Source: Acidobacteriota bacterium (lineage in GTDB: Bacteria > Acidobacteriota > Vicinamibacteria > Vicinamibacterales > CAVVIG01). Taken from it: a stretch of DNA of 5,449 bases. A program made the translations under genes and the position numbers. Every line of letters starts with the position of its first letter. Position 1 is the stretch's first letter. Positions 1-4,940 of this stretch are shown piece after piece. Under the pieces are notes generated by a model. That model searched no databases. It had not been told where the DNA came from and saw only the letters and a program-made list of their open reading frames with translations. The stretch covers positions 1-5,449 of the forward strand of contig JACPZV010000013.1 in assembly GCA_016195295.1 (NCBI GenBank), in the 5' to 3' direction.

Positions 1-40
1 GCCGCCGAAGATCCGCGATGTTGACGGCGCGGGAGATCAC
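1..40 (-). CDS. N-terminus of probable FMN-dependent alpha-hydroxy-acid dehydrogenase (partial)
   Basis: Reading from a GTG at 40-38, the minus strand gives 13 codons, (M)ISRAVNIADLRR, before the window ends. The wording 'A-[VL]-N-I-x-D-L-R-R' at the extreme N-terminus is what I associate with the FMN-dependent alpha-hydroxy-acid dehydrogenase/oxidase family (lactate dehydrogenase LldD, glycolate oxidase), where it precedes an RLP...DYxxGGA segment that would lie outside this window. The GTG starts only 5 bases after the pirin stop codon, so the gene would be translationally linked to pirin as the last visible member of the minus-strand operon. No strong Shine-Dalgarno sequence is visible before the GTG. 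Thirteen residues are too few for certainty; the next upstream bases of the contig would settle it. Confidence 0.4.
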   Translation of the reverse strand, partial: MISRAVNIADLRR

Positions 41-45
41 CGCGG

Positions 46-966
46 TCAGGTGGCCCCGTGCTTGATGAACGTGCCGTCGCGCAGTTCGTTGTAGGCGCGC
101 TGCAGCTCCTCGTCGGTGTTCATCACGATCGGTCCGTACCACGCGACGGGTTCCTCGAGCGGCTTGCCCGAGATCAGCAGGAAGCGGATGCCCTCGTCTC
201 CGGCTTGTACGGTGATCTCGTCGCCGCTGTCGAAGAGGACGAGCGATCGATTGCCCGTCATCTCCCGTTTCGGCGCGTCAGCCTCGCCCGTGCCGCCCAC
301 GCTTTCGGTTAACACCGCGTGCGGCCGCGATGCATCCCGGAACGTGCCCGATCCCGCGAAGACGTACGCGAACGCGTGACGCGACGACTCAACCGGCAAC
401 GTCTTGCTGACGCCGGGCGGGATCGAGACGTCGAGATACCGCGGATCGGCGGCGACGCCTTCGACGGGACCGCTCTTGCCCCAGAAGCTTCCGCAGATCA
501 CGCGCACGGTGGTGCCGTCGTCGTCGGTGACATCCGGGATGTCTCTCGACACGACGTCCTGATAGCGCGGCGTCGTCATTTTCAACGCGGCGGGCAGGTT
601 CGCCCACAGTTGGAAGCCGTGCATCCGGCCCCGCGCATCGCCAGTCGGCATTTCCTGGTGGAGGATGCCGCTGCCCGCGGTCATCCACTGCACGTCGCCC
701 GCGCCCATCGATCCCTTGTTGCTGAGGCTGTCGCCGTGATTCACCGTGCCGGCGAGCACGTAGGTGATCGTTTCGATGCCGCGATGCGGATGCCACGGGA
801 ACCCGGCCAGATAATCCGACGGGTTGTCGCCGCGGAAATCGTCGAACAGCAGAAACGGATCGAACTCGGACGTCTTGCCGAATCCAAAGGCGCGGCGCAG
901 GTGCACGCCGGCGCCTTCCAGTGTTGGTTTTGATTGGGTGATGCTCCTGATTGGCCGGATCGACAT
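46..966 (-). CDS. Pirin family protein (bicupin)
   Basis: This is a full-length pirin of 306 residues, close to the usual size of about 290-310. Pirins are cytoplasmic bicupin metal proteins; some act as quercetin dioxygenases, others as redox-sensing partners of enzymes or regulators. The N-terminal cupin keeps all four iron ligands in the family's order: H59 and H61 in the HPHRGIET motif (59-66), and H103 and E105 in the GILHQEM motif (100-106), matching H56, H58, H101 and E103 of human pirin. The FDDFRGD segment (41-47) before them is also typical. The C-terminal cupin (about 176-275) lacks metal ligands, as is normal, and ends with the conserved 'EPVAWYGPIVMNTDEEL' stretch (272-288). The ATG at 966-964 is preceded by AGGGGGA, which overlaps the TAG stop of the upstream exported-protein gene; the gap is 9 bases, so the two are probably co-translated. 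With no flavonoid-pathway genes visible, the substrate cannot be inferred. Confidence 0.95.
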   Translation of the reverse strand: MSIRPIRSITQSKPTLEGAGVHLRRAFGFGKTSEFDPFLLFDDFRGDNPSDYLAGFPWHPHRGIETITYVLAGTVNHGDSLSNKGSMGAGDVQWMTAGSGILHQEMPTGDARGRMHGFQLWANLPAALKMTTPRYQDVVSRDIPDVTDDDGTTVRVICGSFWGKSGPVEGVAADPRYLDVSIPPGVSKTLPVESSRHAFAYVFAGSGTFRDASRPHAVLTESVGGTGEADAPKREMTGNRSLVLFDSGDEITVQAGDEGIRFLLISGKPLEEPVAWYGPIVMNTDEELQRAYNELRDGTFIKHGAT

Positions 967-975
967 GGGGTCCCC

Positions 976-1473
976 CTAGGGTTTCGGATTCACGGAGCGA
1001 TACGCCGTGATGAACTGATCCACGAACTCGGTCACGCGATCGGCGACGGCGCTGCGCACGAGCGTGGCCCCGACGAGACCCAGGCGATTGAGCCCCCACG
1101 TCGGACACTGCAGCGGCGTTCGCGTCTTGATGCCGCGCGGCAGCGTGACCTCCTGCATCAGCGAGACGTCGACGACGTAGGGCAACGGCAGCGACGCGCC
1201 CGCGTCCGCGATGGTCACGTGCACGTACAAGTACGCGTCGGCGTCTTCGATGATGGAGATGCCGGCCTGCCGCAACCGTCGCGTCACGTCGGCTTGAAGC
1301 GCGGCGCTCGTGAGCCCGTTTTTCTCGGCGATGGGCGGCAGACCTTCGACGACGACGCTCATCGTCGTCAGGCCGGTGAGGGTCGCGCGTTCGATCGCGG
1401 AGTCGGCGGCCCTCGCCGGGGCCGGCAGACTCAGAAGCCATCCCAGCAGTGCGTATGTAATGGTAAGACGCAT
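976..1473 (-). CDS. Exported protein of unknown function
   Basis: I do not recognise a named family for this 165-residue protein. Residues 1-22 form a signal peptide: MRLT, a hydrophobic LLGWLLSLPAPA core and a probable cleavage after ARA, so the protein should be periplasmic or outer-membrane associated. The mature part begins with a hydrophobic strand 'MSVVVEGLPPIAEKNGLT' (38-55), then a helix and 'LRQAGISIIEDADAYLYVHVTI' (67-88). This alternating strand-helix-strand pattern with an 'LRxAGI' turn resembles small periplasmic alpha/beta domains in many exported bacterial hypotheticals. A second half (about 100-160) ends in a helix, VADRVTEFVDQFITAY. There is a single cysteine, at 122, and no catalytic motif is evident. 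The ATG at 1473-1471 is preceded by GGGAG eight bases upstream. It lies 65 bases after the copper monooxygenase and 9 before pirin, so it is probably co-transcribed with both. Confidence 0.85.
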   Translation of the reverse strand: MRLTITYALLGWLLSLPAPARAADSAIERATLTGLTTMSVVVEGLPPIAEKNGLTSAALQADVTRRLRQAGISIIEDADAYLYVHVTIADAGASLPLPYVVDVSLMQEVTLPRGIKTRTPLQCPTWGLNRLGLVGATLVRSAVADRVTEFVDQFITAYRSVNPKP

Positions 1474-1499
1474 CGGAAGCTCCCGTGGATTCGCATCGT

Positions 1500-1521
1500 G
1501 GCGGGTCCGAAAGGACCCGCC
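1500..1521. repeat. Perfect 9-bp hairpin with GAAA loop, REP-like
   Basis: GGCGGGTCC (1500-1508), loop GAAA (1509-1512) and GGACCCGCC (1513-1521) form a perfect 9-bp stem with a GNRA tetraloop on the plus strand (UUUC loop on the minus-strand transcript). It sits in the 65-base gap between the monooxygenase stop and the exported-protein start. No T-run follows on either strand, so it is not a standard intrinsic terminator. From memory, palindromes with a GGCGGGTC/GACCCGCC stem followed by CTACA occur dispersed in many acidobacterial-type genomes, which suggests a REP-like mobile or mRNA-stabilising element. No second copy is visible here. Confidence 0.6.
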
Positions 1522-1538
1522 CTACAGATCTTCGCCGC

Positions 1539-3035
1539 TCACTGCCTCTGACCGCGGCGGCCGCGACCGCGATTCAGCCACTGGAGGAAGCGGCCGAGGT
1601 CGGGACTGGCGAGGGCGGCGTCGCGCAGATGTTCGATGTAGGCCCGGCGCAGACGCGGCAGTTCGGCTTCGTCGGCCGCCACGACCTGCAGGTTGACGCT
1701 GCCCATTTCGTCGGTGGATTGCTCGCCCCACGACACGCGACGAGGCGGCGCGCTGGGATTGCGCGGATTGTCGCTCGAGTTGTCGTAGCTGATGGAGGCG
1801 TGGAGCGACGTTCCTTTCGGGAGCGAGACGAAGTCTTTGAACGCGTACTGATCCTGCCACGAGAAGTCCCAGTCTCTGATCCACAGCAGCGTCTTCGTCA
1901 CGCCGTCGGGAAACGTGGCGGTCAGCTTCATCTCTTTCGCGAGGTAGTGCGCGTGCGCGGTCACCTCGAACGCCTTCACCTCCACCGGCAGCGTGAACGA
2001 GTCTTCGATGGTGTAATGCGCGTCGCCCGCCGGAATGTGAATGCCGGAGAACAGGCCGAAGAGCGGCGGGAACTGGAGTCCGCTGAATTTCTTGGTTGGC
2101 GGCTGCTTGGCGAAGTACAGGCCGACGGTCGACGCTTCCTGCTCTGGTTTGCCTGACGGATGAAAGTGTGTCGAGAGGATCAGATCCGATCCCTTCGAGA
2201 CGAGATAGGCGAGGCCCTCGGGCAGCGCGCGCGCCTGCGCGCCCACCGCCCAGCCGCCGAGGTTGTTGGCGGCGCGGCTGATCGCACCAAGATCGGGCGT
2301 CGCGCCCGGCGGATTTTCGCCTCCACTGCCGTCTCGGCCACCGCGCCCAGTGAACAGTCTCAACAGGCCGACGAGTCCGACGCTGCCGCCCATCGTGCCG
2401 CTGTAGCCCGGCAGCGGATCACGCTCGTCCGCCATGCGCGCCGCGCCCGTGTCGTCGAGGAAGAACAAGCTGTGATGGACGACGCTGCGCGCCGAGGGGC
2501 GGAAGTCGACGGCCGACACCCACGTGTCTTCGGAGAGGTTCAACGGCAGCACGAAGTTGCGATAAATGTCCGGGCCGTCGGCCCGGACCGTGAAAGGCTC
2601 GGGCATCGCCGCGATCAGATCGGGCGGACCGAGCTGCCACCCTGCCGCGAACGCCGGCGGCGCGGGCGCGCGGCGTGCATCGCCTTCCGGCGCGCCGGCG
2701 TCCGCCCACTGCTTCAGCGTCGCGATGTCCGCGTCGGTCAGGCGACGCGCGTTGCGGAATGCGTAGTCGCTCGGGCCCGCCTTCCACGGCGGCATGCGGT
2801 GCGAGGCGGTGACGTTCGCGATCAACGTCGCGCGCTTCTTCACGTCTTCGTAGGTCAGAAGCGAGAACGGCGCCGCTTCGCCCGGGCGATGGCAGGACGT
2901 GCAGTGCGCGTAGACGATCGGCGCGACGTGCTCGGAGAACGTGACGGCGTCGGTGGCGTGCACCGGCGGCTGCGCGCCGAGCGCGATCAGTCCGACGCTC
3001 CCAATGACGCCACCGGCGCGGAGACGAGCGGTCAC
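1539..3035 (-). CDS. Secreted c-type cytochrome fused to a PHM/DBM-like type II copper monooxygenase
   Basis: This 498-residue protein has a signal peptide (about 1-27), a small haem c domain (about 31-118) and a two-lobed copper monooxygenase domain (about 135-455) like peptidylglycine alpha-hydroxylating and dopamine beta-monooxygenases. The haem site is CTSCH (45-49), and M81 in RMPPW is the likely distal ligand. The copper domain keeps the expected ligands: H187/H188 in VVHHSLFF plus H290 or H292 in STHFHPSGK for the CuH site, and H361/H363 in AHAHYL plus M444 in STDEM for the CuM site. The cysteine that usually follows that methionine is G445 here. A Gly/Arg-rich insertion (about 212-250) separates the first two motifs, and the C-terminus is a basic GRGRRGQRQ tail. 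The protein would act in the periplasm, probably hydroxylating an unknown substrate with the haem passing electrons to copper; that role is inferred. Translation starts at GTG (3035-3033) with only a weak GGG upstream and a TATACT box directly before it. Confidence 0.88.
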   Translation of the reverse strand: MTARLRAGGVIGSVGLIALGAQPPVHATDAVTFSEHVAPIVYAHCTSCHRPGEAAPFSLLTYEDVKKRATLIANVTASHRMPPWKAGPSDYAFRNARRLTDADIATLKQWADAGAPEGDARRAPAPPAFAAGWQLGPPDLIAAMPEPFTVRADGPDIYRNFVLPLNLSEDTWVSAVDFRPSARSVVHHSLFFLDDTGAARMADERDPLPGYSGTMGGSVGLVGLLRLFTGRGGRDGSGGENPPGATPDLGAISRAANNLGGWAVGAQARALPEGLAYLVSKGSDLILSTHFHPSGKPEQEASTVGLYFAKQPPTKKFSGLQFPPLFGLFSGIHIPAGDAHYTIEDSFTLPVEVKAFEVTAHAHYLAKEMKLTATFPDGVTKTLLWIRDWDFSWQDQYAFKDFVSLPKGTSLHASISYDNSSDNPRNPSAPPRRVSWGEQSTDEMGSVNLQVVAADEAELPRLRRAYIEHLRDAALASPDLGRFLQWLNRGRGRRGQRQ

Positions 3036-3041
3036 GAACCC

Positions 3042-3047
3042 AGTATA
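3042..3047 (-). promoter_or_regulatory. Possible -10 box directly before the monooxygenase GTG
   Basis: The minus strand reads TATACT, 5 of 6 matches to TATAAT, ending 6 bases before the GTG start of the monooxygenase and lying inside the 25-base gap after the VOC gene. If active, it would start transcription at or next to the GTG, giving a leaderless mRNA. No good -35 box is seen; TCGACG is the nearest, with a 19-base spacer. The box may be chance. Confidence 0.3.
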
Positions 3048-3060
3048 CGCGTGCCGCCCG

Positions 3061-3426
3061 CTACGGCGTCGAGAGCACGAACTGGTTCCCGTCGCCGTCC
3101 TTGAAGATCGCGGCCGTCCCCCAGTCGGCTTTCTGCGGCTCCTGGACGAACTCCACGCCGCGCGCCTTCAACTCCTTCGCCGTCGCCTCGACGTCGTCGG
3201 CCATGAAGGTGACGTTCATGAAGCCGCCGATCATCGCCTCCTGGCCGCTCGCCGTGAAGAGCACGAGCGTGGTGTCCGCGCGCGGCAGCCCCAGCTCGAT
3301 CCATCGCTGAGTCCCGTCGAACGGGGCGTCCGTGATCACGCGGAAGCCCAGCTTCTTGGTGTAGAACTCGAGCGCCGCATCCTGATTCCGCACCGGCACG
3401 CTGGCGAACTTGATGGCTTTGATCAT
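3061..3426 (-). CDS. VOC (glyoxalase/bleomycin-resistance-like) family protein
   Basis: This cytoplasmic protein of 121 residues has the paired beta-alpha-beta-beta-beta modules of the vicinal-oxygen-chelate fold. Module one is 'MIKAIKFASVPVRNQDAALE' followed by FYTKKLGFRV (21-30) and WIEL (42-45). Module two is MNVTFMADDVEATAKELKARGVEF (70-93), ending in KDGDGNQFVLS (109-119). The canonical metal positions are not conserved: S9 sits where the first-strand histidine is usual, and V117 where the closing glutamate (the E of a GNxxE-type ending) is usual, so glyoxalase I activity is unlikely; E44 is a possible remaining ligand. The reading frame continues upstream to an ATG at 3483, but the ATG at 3426-3424 is chosen because AGGAGGG ends 4 bases before it and the fold starts there; the upstream 19 residues look non-coding. 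It is the first gene of the minus-strand cluster. Its substrate is unknown. Confidence 0.88.
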   Translation of the reverse strand: MIKAIKFASVPVRNQDAALEFYTKKLGFRVITDAPFDGTQRWIELGLPRADTTLVLFTASGQEAMIGGFMNVTFMADDVEATAKELKARGVEFVQEPQKADWGTAAIFKDGDGNQFVLSTP

Positions 3427-3430
3427 CTGT

Positions 3431-3437
3431 CCCTCCT
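3431..3437 (-). promoter_or_regulatory. Strong Shine-Dalgarno for the VOC gene
   Basis: The minus strand reads AGGAGGG, 4 bases before the ATG at 3426. This fixes the start there instead of at the ATG at 3483. It overlaps by three bases a perfect 10-bp palindrome, CCTCGCGAGG (3435-3444), which could be an operator half-site or coincidence. Confidence 0.75.
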
Positions 3438-3464
3438 CGCGAGGCATCGTCGGTGAAACCGCGA

Positions 3465-3493
3465 TTGTCCGCAAGGCGTGCATCGCCTACTAT
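3465..3493 (+). promoter_or_regulatory. Putative sigma70-type promoter for the HTH gene
   Basis: TTGTCC (3465-3470, 4 of 6 to TTGACA) and TACTAT (3488-3493, 4 of 6 to TATAAT) are separated by exactly 17 bases. Transcription would start near 3500, about 20 bases before the GTG and just upstream of the AGAGGGGG ribosome binding site. The boxes lie in the 94-base divergent region between the VOC and HTH genes. The match is moderate, so this is a tentative call. Confidence 0.35.
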
Positions 3494-3506
3494 GGCAGGC
3501 ATTGCC

Positions 3507-3514
3507 AGAGGGGG
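3507..3514 (+). promoter_or_regulatory. Shine-Dalgarno deciding the GTG start of the HTH gene
   Basis: AGAGGGGG lies 6 bases before the GTG at 3521. It favours this start over the ATG at 3551, which has no purine-rich stretch before it, and over the upstream ATGs of the frame, which fall in the divergent promoter region and in the VOC coding sequence. Confidence 0.6.
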
Positions 3515-3520
3515 CTTCTC

Positions 3521-3820
3521 GTGACGACGACGATTCCCATCGACGCGTACATGCTCGACACGCTGATGCCGGACCTGGTCGGGCACGATCGCCAGCCGTC
3601 CGCGTTTCTTGTCTATCTGCTCCTGTGGCGGCAGACGCACGGCGGCGGCGCGGCGACGACGCAGGTCGCGCTGCGTGACATCGCCGAGGCGACGGGCTTG
3701 TCGAAGCGTTCCGTGCAGGGCGCGCTCGGCCGGCTCGCGAAGCGCAAGCTGATCAGCGTGGCGCGTGAGAGCATCACTGCCGTTCCTGTCTACACCGTTC
3801 TCCGTCCCTGGCGGCGGTAG
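3521..3820 (+). CDS. Small winged helix-turn-helix DNA-binding protein
   Basis: From the GTG at 3521 this gene encodes 99 residues. A first helix (about 25-38, QPSAFLVYLLLWRQ) is followed by a clear helix-turn-helix at about 47-73: the positioning helix LRDIAEATG (51-59), the turn LSKRS (60-64) and the recognition helix VQGALGRLAKRKLI (65-78). A short wing with beta strands, VAR...AVPVYTVL (80-94), follows. The layout resembles MarR/HTH_36-type winged helices that read DNA as dimers. There is no ligand-binding, receiver or kinase domain. It diverges from the VOC/monooxygenase cluster across 94 bases, so control of its own promoter and of that cluster is a plausible inference. A transfer-related or replication-initiator-like HTH cannot be excluded, since such small proteins also occur on mobile elements. 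The fold call is firm; the regulatory target is not. Confidence 0.82.
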   Translation: MTTTIPIDAYMLDTLMPDLVGHDRQPSAFLVYLLLWRQTHGGGAATTQVALRDIAEATGLSKRSVQGALGRLAKRKLISVARESITAVPVYTVLRPWRR

Positions 3821-3828
3821 GCGCGGCT

Positions 3829-3850
3829 CACGGTGGTGGGCTACGCCGTG
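3829..3850 (+). terminator. Weak stem-loop after the HTH gene
   Basis: CACGGTG (3829-3835) pairs with CGCCGTG (3844-3850), 7 base pairs including one G-T, with an 8-base loop, starting 9 bases after the HTH stop codon. No T-run follows, so if it ends transcription it would do so inefficiently or with Rho. It may simply protect the mRNA end. Confidence 0.25.
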
Positions 3851-4022
3851 TTGCTGGTGAAGAGTGAAACTCGCTAGGATTTCGCCGGATCAGCAGGGGG
3901 TGTGGTGGCTGAGCGTTGGTGGTTGCTTGCTCGTCTGTTTGCTGTTTCTGTCCGATTTTCTCTAGCCCAGCCGACCAGATTTTCCAAGTCCATCATGTAA
4001 ATCCGCGAGAAATTGCCGGATT
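3851..4022. other. Gene-free stretch with skewed base composition
   Basis: I find no coding homology here in any frame. Bases 3913-3954 contain no A at all on the plus strand and are rich in GGT, TTGCT and TTTCTG words. Bases from about 3940 to 4023 are visibly richer in A and T than the surrounding genes. An inverted repeat, AAATCCG (3999-4005) and CGGATTT (4017-4023) around an 11-base spacer, ends exactly where the permease remnant begins. The stretch could be a scar of a past insertion, or a regulatory region left without its gene. Nothing more can be claimed. Confidence 0.5.
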
Positions 4023-4247
4023 TCATCGATCAGGCTGGAAAAGCTCCGGCGAGACTCGCGCGATGTCTGACGCCACGACGTTCATGTTGCTGCGCGCCCG
4101 CTCGACGTCCGCGCCAAGCTTCGCGCGCCCGACGACCTGCAGATAGTGCATGCGGCGCTGCTCTGGAGTGCGTCGCGGAGCAAGGAGCGACCAGAAGTCC
4201 GCGCGATACAGCACCTGAAACGCGCCTGGCACGATGCCGATGGCCGT
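4023..4247 (-). pseudogene. Internal fragment of an ADOP/MacB-type ABC transporter permease
   Basis: Read on the minus strand from 4247, this piece gives 74 codons beginning TAIGIVPGAF and ending at a TGA (4025-4023). It matches part of the periplasmic core (MacB_PCD) of ADOP-type permeases: the 'T-V-I-G-V-M-P-x-x-F' strand, then RADFWSLLAP (the 'DxWxPL' segment), then a histidine-containing HYLQVVGRAKLGADVERARSNM stretch, equal to the family's 'R-x-x-H-x-L-x-V-V-G-R-L-K-P-G-V-T-x-E-x-A'. Intact ADOP proteins are about 800 residues, with an N-terminal helix, a periplasmic core and eight membrane helices in two blocks; none of the rest is present. Homology stops at 'SPELFQPDR' at the 3' side and abruptly at 4247 at the 5' side, where a DUF3443 fragment begins on the other strand. 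A GTG exists at 4232, but no functional product is expected. Confidence 0.78.
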
Positions 4248-4571
4248 GTCGGGATCGACGGCTTTTTACTTCCTCGACGCTACGACGACGGGCCTGCCGG
4301 TCTGTCCGGATGCGACGGACTTCTACTGTCCGCCGACGCTGCGATCGTTTTCGGCCACGCATCGCCGCGTGAACGGCGCGACGAGCGCCATCACGTTCAA
4401 CATTGGAAACGCCGACGCGCTCCCGGCGCGGTTCAACGCCTTCAGCGAAGTGGGTGGACCGAACGCGGGCAGCTTCGATTGGGGACTGCCGTTCTTCTTC
4501 GGCCGCACCGTCTTTACGGCGATTGAAGGTCAATCGACGCCAGCGACGCGGGTCCGTACTGGGCGTACTGA
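4248..4571 (+). pseudogene. C-terminal fragment of a DUF3443 family protein, frameshifted at its end
   Basis: The plus strand from 4248 reads VSGSTAFYFLD, two cysteine segments (LPVCPDATDFYCP), ITFNIGNAD, and FDWGLPFFFGRTVFTAIEGQ. These are the hallmarks of the C-terminal third of DUF3443, a family of exported proteins of unknown function of roughly 400 residues found in Acidobacteria and Burkholderia-type bacteria. The start is cut within the 'DSGSN' motif: V replaces the expected D just before SGS, exactly at the join with the permease remnant. Near the end, the frame in use leaves the family's wording after QSTPA (4531-4545), but bases 4548-4571 in another frame give AGPYWAY and a TGA, the expected terminus. 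One base is therefore missing between about 4543 and 4550. Without a start, signal peptide or N-terminal two thirds, it cannot be functional. Confidence 0.8.
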
Positions 4572-4577
4572 TTTCTA

Positions 4578-4583
4578 TATAAT
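4578..4583 (+). promoter_or_regulatory. Consensus -10 box (TATAAT) before the broken lactamase gene
   Basis: A perfect TATAAT lies in the 30-base gap between the DUF3443 end and the lactamase ATG. Transcription would start near 4590, directly before the GGAGGA ribosome binding site (4592-4597) and the ATG at 4602. No clear -35 box is found 16-18 bases upstream (the bases there read CGTACTG), so it may need an activator or another sigma factor. It would also serve the VOC gene at 4950. Confidence 0.5.
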
Positions 4584-4601
4584 CCCCTTCCGGAGGACGC
4601 C

Positions 4602-4932
4602 ATGTTGAAGTTCTCGAGTGCCGCGTTTGTCCTGATCGGCGCGGCGTGGGCGACGCACGGCATCGCTTCCACCTTCGTGCAGCAGCCGCCCGGACATGTG
4701 TGGACGCAGCAGGAAGTCTTCCGCCGCAACGTCGGTTCGCGCGAAGAGCAGACGACGGCGTTTCCGCCGCACAAGGTGGTCGCGAACATCTACGATGTAC
4801 AACCTCGCGGAGAAGTATCCGAAGCTCGGCAAGGGGCCGAATCCCTTCATCGATCCCGCCGGCTACAACGCTGAAATCGATATCGCGGAAGGCGTCTTCA
4901 AACAGGTCTGGGCCGAGCAGGGCGGCCGATAG
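4602..4932 (+). pseudogene. Subclass B3-like metallo-beta-lactamase-fold gene lacking its catalytic core
   Basis: The first 65-66 codons from the ATG at 4602 (GGAGGA ribosome binding site 4 bases before it) encode a signal peptide (about 1-23) and the mature N-terminus FRRNVGSREEQTTAFPPHKVVANIYDV. This is the wording that precedes the first sheet of B3-type metallo-beta-lactamase-fold enzymes. At about 4795 the frame shifts by +1. Codons 4795-4932 then read MYNLAEKYPKLGKGPNPFID, PAGY and a helix ending VWAEQGGR and a TAG: the B3 C-terminal tail, which normally follows the HG motif carrying the last zinc ligand. Everything between is absent, including HxHxDH and the other zinc ligands. Roughly 110 residues remain of the 300 or so expected. 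Read without a shift, the first frame ends in an unrelated arginine-rich tail at 4874. No enzymatic product is possible. It could be a real deletion or an assembly error. Confidence 0.82.
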
Positions 4933-4940
4933 AAAAAATG

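Noticed and set aside
319..933. Plus-strand frame antisense to pirin
   Set aside because: It has no homology or ribosome site, and pirin is certain on the other strand.
389..1441. Long minus-strand frame (350 codons) across the exported protein and pirin
   Set aside because: It is rich in arginine, has no recognisable fold, and overlaps two well-supported genes in other frames. It is a by-product of high GC content.
2160..3104. Plus-strand frame of 314 codons antisense to the monooxygenase
   Set aside because: It is the arginine/alanine-rich mirror of a strongly supported gene, with no motif, and the monooxygenase ligands prove the other strand.
3427..3483. A longer VOC protein starting at the ATG at 3483
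   Set aside because: The extra 19 residues lie outside the fold, and a strong AGGAGGG sits right before the inner ATG.
4555..4570. CGTACTG repeated twice with a 9-base period as an activator site
   Set aside because: The repeat encodes the conserved PYWAY end of DUF3443, so it is explained by coding sequence.
4602..4874. A genuine 90-residue secreted small protein read straight through
   Set aside because: The last 24 codons do not resemble the family, while the lactamase C-terminus lies intact in the next frame. A frameshifted deletion is the simpler explanation.
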